A stretch of 64,000 bases of DNA from assembly GCF_006716425.1 (NCBI RefSeq), contig NZ_VFOZ01000001.1:5208001-5272000 (forward strand). Reading direction: 5' to 3'. Made by a program: the position numbers and the translations under genes. The stretch comes from Actinoallomurus bryophytorum (GTDB lineage Bacteria > Actinomycetota > Actinomycetes > Streptosporangiales > Streptosporangiaceae). Of this stretch, positions 61,657 through 64,000 are shown in pieces (the stretch's first letter is position 1; each line of letters starts with the position of its first letter). Below the pieces are notes generated by a model, which was not told the origin of the DNA, searched no databases, and saw only the letters and a list, made by a program, of their open reading frames with translations.

Positions 61657-62069
61657 GCGCGGAACCTTTCGTAGGCGGCGGAGTCATGGGACCCCGCGAG
61701 GGGGGCGAGCACGGCGGCGGCCGACAGCGCCGCGGCGTCACCGAGAAGATCCGGCCAGGGCGACCCCGCGCCCGCGGCGAGCGCCGCCACCACGGCGTCG
61801 CCCGCGTCGGTGGGATCACCGGTCACCACCTGCGGCGGTGGCACCCGGTGGACCTCCTCACCGGCGACGGCGAGCAGACCTTCGGCACCCAGCGACACGA
61901 CCACCGTACGTGCCCCCGGCATCCGTGCTCCGGCCACCGAGTCGTCCGTCCCGGTCACCACGGTCCCCTTGCCGCCCGCACGTGGCACCTGGTGAGCGTG
62001 GCCCGGCCGAAGCTCCGGCGGCTCGTACGTGACGTCGAGCGCCAGGTTCGGCGTGACCGTGACGATCAT
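61629..62069 (-). CDS. PfkB-type sugar-phosphate kinase, much shortened
   Basis: The 146-residue product begins exactly as a 1-phosphofructokinase/tagatose-6-phosphate kinase (MIVTVTPNLALDVTYE, then HQVPRAGGKG). It jumps after about 35 residues to the C-terminal part: TVVVSLGAEGLLAVAGEEVH, GDPTDAGDAVVAALAAGAGS with the catalytic Asp in GAGDA-like position, and AALSAAAVLAPLAGSHD. About 160 residues of the middle are missing compared with the family's about 310. The reading frame, the ATGA overlap with NagA and the overlap with the aldolase are all kept, so the gene is not simply degraded. It may be inactive or a residual domain. Confidence 0.72.
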   Translation of the reverse strand: MIVTVTPNLALDVTYEPPELRPGHAHQVPRAGGKGTVVTGTDDSVAGARMPGARTVVVSLGAEGLLAVAGEEVHRVPPPQVVTGDPTDAGDAVVAALAAGAGSPWPDLLGDAAALSAAAVLAPLAGSHDSAAYERFRACPSSPQEK

Positions 62070-63163
62070 CCCGTGAGGACCTTCCGCACCGCCAGGTCCT
62101 CGTCGAGGACGAGCAGGTCGGCGCGGAGGCCGGGGGAGACGGAGCCGCGGTCCGTGAGCCCCAGCAGCATGGCCGGGTTGGTCGCGGACAGGCGTACGGC
62201 GTCGGGCAGCGTGATGCCGGACTCGCGTACCGCGCGGCGGAACACCGTCGCGGCCGTCGCCGTACTGCCCGCGATCGAGCCGCCCCCGGAGAGCCGCGCC
62301 ACGCCCTCGCGTACCTCGACGCCGAGGCCGCCGAGCTCGTAGTCGCCGTCGGACATGCCCGCGGCCGCGATCGCGTCGGTGACCAGCGCCGCCCCCGAGA
62401 TGCCCTTGGCCCGCGTGATGTGCGCCACGATCGCCGGGTGCAGGTGCACGCCGTCGCCGATCAGCTCGACCGTGACGTCCGGCGCGTCGAGGAGGGCGAG
62501 GATCGGGCCGGGCTCGCGGTGGTGCAGGGGGCGCATCCCGTTGAACAGGTGCGTGGCGACGCGCGCGCCGGCGCCGACCGCCTCGCGGGTCACCTCGTAC
62601 GTCGCGTCGGTGTGGCCGATCGCGGGGATCGCGCCGGCGTCGCGTACCCGCCGCAGCGCGTCGAGGCCGCCGTCCAGCTCCGGCGCGACGGTCATCATCC
62701 GTACGTGCGGGACGCGCAGCAGCCGCTTGACCGTCGTGGGGTCCGGGTCGCGCAGCAGGGCCGGGTCGTGCGCGCCCTTGCGGGCGGCGGACAGGAAGGG
62801 TCCCTCGTAGTGGATCCCGGCGACGACACCGTCGGCGGCCAGGTCGGACAGCACGGCCGCACGGCGTTCGAGGTCGCCGGGGGAGGCCGTGACCAGGCTC
62901 GCCATCACCGTCGTCGTGCCACGCTCGCGGTGGAACGCGGCGGCGCGCACGCACTCTTCGGCGTCGGCGGAGTCGAACGCGGCGCCGCCCCCGCCGTGGC
63001 AGTGGATGTCGACGAAACCAGGGACGATCACCGCGCCGTGCAGGTCGGACCGGCCGGGGACCCCCGCTCCGACCGCCGTGATGCGGCCGTCGTCGACCTC
63101 CACCCAGCCGGGCTCGAGGACCCCGCCCGGGGTGATCACCTTGTCCGCACTCAGCACCGTCAT
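62066..63163 (-). CDS. nagA: N-acetylglucosamine-6-phosphate deacetylase
   Basis: The 365-residue protein has the metal-dependent hydrolase barrel of NagA: VPGFVDIHCHGGGG (metal-binding HxH), AGIHYEGPFLSAARKGAHDP (metal-binding Glu), AIGHTDATYE and THLFNGMRPLHHREPGPILA with metal-binding His, and AALVTDAIAAAGMSDG with the catalytic Asp. It removes acetate from GlcNAc-6-P or GalNAc-6-P (AgaA). ATG 63163 overlaps the ROK stop as ATGA, and its stop overlaps the PfkB start as ATGA, so the genes are strictly coupled. Confidence 0.93.
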   Translation of the reverse strand: MTVLSADKVITPGGVLEPGWVEVDDGRITAVGAGVPGRSDLHGAVIVPGFVDIHCHGGGGAAFDSADAEECVRAAAFHRERGTTTVMASLVTASPGDLERRAAVLSDLAADGVVAGIHYEGPFLSAARKGAHDPALLRDPDPTTVKRLLRVPHVRMMTVAPELDGGLDALRRVRDAGAIPAIGHTDATYEVTREAVGAGARVATHLFNGMRPLHHREPGPILALLDAPDVTVELIGDGVHLHPAIVAHITRAKGISGAALVTDAIAAAGMSDGDYELGGLGVEVREGVARLSGGGSIAGSTATAATVFRRAVRESGITLPDAVRLSATNPAMLLGLTDRGSVSPGLRADLLVLDEDLAVRKVLTG

Positions 63164-64000
63164 CGCGACTCCAACAGGTCGAGTGCCCAGAGTCCCGCGC
63201 CGACACACCCTGCCTCGTCGGCGAAGCGCGCCGTGGTCAGCCGCGGCCTGCGCTGGAACGTCAGGCGTTCGTAGATGTCCTCGGTCAGCGGCGCCAGCAG
63301 CAGGTCGCCGGCGCGCGACAGCCCGCCGCCGATCACGATCACCTCGGGGGCGGCGATCACGGTCGCGGCGGCGAGCGCGGTGCCCAGCCAGCCGACCGTC
63401 TCGGCCCAGATGGCCACGGCGTCCGGCTCGCCCTCGGCGACCCGGGCCGCGACCGCGTCCGCGGTCGTCTCGTGCCCGGTACGTCGCGCGTACCGGCGGG
63501 CGATCGCCGGGCCGGACGCGACCGCCTCCAGGCAGCCGGTGCCGCCGCAGACACAGGGCTCGTCCGCGCCCACCGACATGTGGCCGATCTCCCCGGCGAA
63601 GCCGTTGCCGACGCACAGATGCCCGTCGATCACCATCGCCGCGGCGATGCCGGTGCCGATCGGGATGACGAGGGAGTTGCGCGTCCCCCTCGCCGCGCCG
63701 AGCCGCAGCTCGGCGGTGCCGCCCGCGCGTACGTCGTGGCCCACCGCGACGGGTACGCCCGTGCGCTTCTCGATCAGGTCGCGGAAGGGCGCGTCGTGCC
63801 AGCCGATGTTCTCCGAATGGACCGCGACGCCGGTCTCGTCGTCGACGATCCCGGGCACCGCGACGCCGATGGCCTCCGCGCCGCCCGCCTGCGTGAAGAG
63901 GTCGGCGACGAAGTCGACGACCGCGGCGACGGCGGCCTCACCACGCGGGGTCGGCCGTCGTACGGTGGCGGTCCGGTCCAGTGCGCGATCCATGATCGCG
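63160..64000 (-). CDS. ROK-family sugar kinase, N-terminus beyond the window
   Basis: At least 277 residues are visible. AIGVAVPGIVDDETGVAVHS, VGHDVRAGGTAELRLGAARG, VIPIGTGIAAAMVIDGHLCV and the zinc/signature GADEPCVCGGTGCLEAVASG with EIGHM (catalytic region) belong to ROK glucokinases and N-acetylhexosamine kinases. The N-terminal phosphate-binding DIGGTK segment should lie just outside the window, so the gene continues to the right. It phosphorylates the sugar that NagA then deacetylates; its stop overlaps the NagA start. Confidence 0.9.
   Translation of the reverse strand, partial: AIMDRALDRTATVRRPTPRGEAAVAAVVDFVADLFTQAGGAEAIGVAVPGIVDDETGVAVHSENIGWHDAPFRDLIEKRTGVPVAVGHDVRAGGTAELRLGAARGTRNSLVIPIGTGIAAAMVIDGHLCVGNGFAGEIGHMSVGADEPCVCGGTGCLEAVASGPAIARRYARRTGHETTADAVAARVAEGEPDAVAIWAETVGWLGTALAAATVIAAPEVIVIGGGLSRAGDLLLAPLTEDIYERLTFQRRPRLTTARFADEAGCVGAGLWALDLLESR

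Noticed and set aside
57868-61703. Shared 19-base block (CATGGGACCCCGCGAGGGG) at 57868 and 61685
   Set aside because: One copy is in a leader and the other inside a coding region with normal codons; probably a GC-rich coincidence or common local hairpin, not a regulatory pair.
61629-63206. A 525-codon open frame on the minus strand
   Set aside because: Its first two thirds are an antiparallel-free shadow of NagA in another frame; only the last 146 codons (from 62069) are a gene.

Overview
The window is high-GC DNA from an actinomycete. Clues are the dense GC-rich coding with GTG/TTG starts, paired GAF-ANTAR proteins, SigB/F-type and ECF sigma factors, SseB-domain proteins, a SAM-IV-type riboswitch (an actinobacterial class) and an EccA-like AAA+ ATPase. 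A Streptosporangiales/Thermomonosporaceae-type host is my best guess, but the sequence alone does not prove it.

Two very different halves meet at a tRNA-Lys gene near 35.8 kb. Positions 1 to 35.6 kb are accessory and decaying. They start with a tyrosine-recombinase remnant and four small minus-strand regulatory units (two copies of an HTH-protein unit, a UBP zinc-finger protein and a SigK-like ECF sigma factor). A 20-bp element precedes all four. Next come a SigB/F-type sigma factor and an acetate-kinase remnant, then an intact six-gene coupled operon (7.2-12.5 kb: GT2 transferase, DUF2064 protein, methyltransferase, cytochrome b561/molybdopterin oxidoreductase, two membrane proteins). A LysR regulator and two GAF-ANTAR proteins follow.

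From 15.6 to 35.6 kb lies an insertion-sequence graveyard. At least eight DDE (integrase-core) transposase copies or fragments and one ISL3-type fragment are nested, truncated and frameshifted; only the copy at 34.4-35.6 kb looks intact. Between them sit cargo genes: a beta-helix/AAA+ fusion ATPase with a cut-off downstream partner, a small membrane gene with an in-frame stop, a TetR gene with a palindromic operator beside a dead P450, an FAD monooxygenase, a P-loop small-molecule kinase-like protein, a broken epoxide hydrolase, and an orphan HINT-nuclease toxin with a probable immunity gene.

Positions 35.8 to 64 kb look like stable chromosome. They hold two tRNA genes with terminators, an atypical response regulator, oligoribonuclease, a PNPOx-family gene divergent from a MocR regulator, and a phosphotransferase. 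A pair of ECF-sigma/zinc-motif/membrane fusion genes with matching candidate promoters flanks an acyl-CoA synthetase. Then come a von Willebrand factor A/solute-binding fusion, an EEP-family phosphatase, a SpoU methyltransferase, a surface protein, and an SseB-domain protein coupled to a small partner. A class V aminotransferase lies behind a SAM-IV-type riboswitch, followed by a class A penicillin-binding protein. The last operon, for amino-sugar use (ROK kinase, NagA, a shrunken PfkB-type protein, class II aldolase), runs off the right edge.
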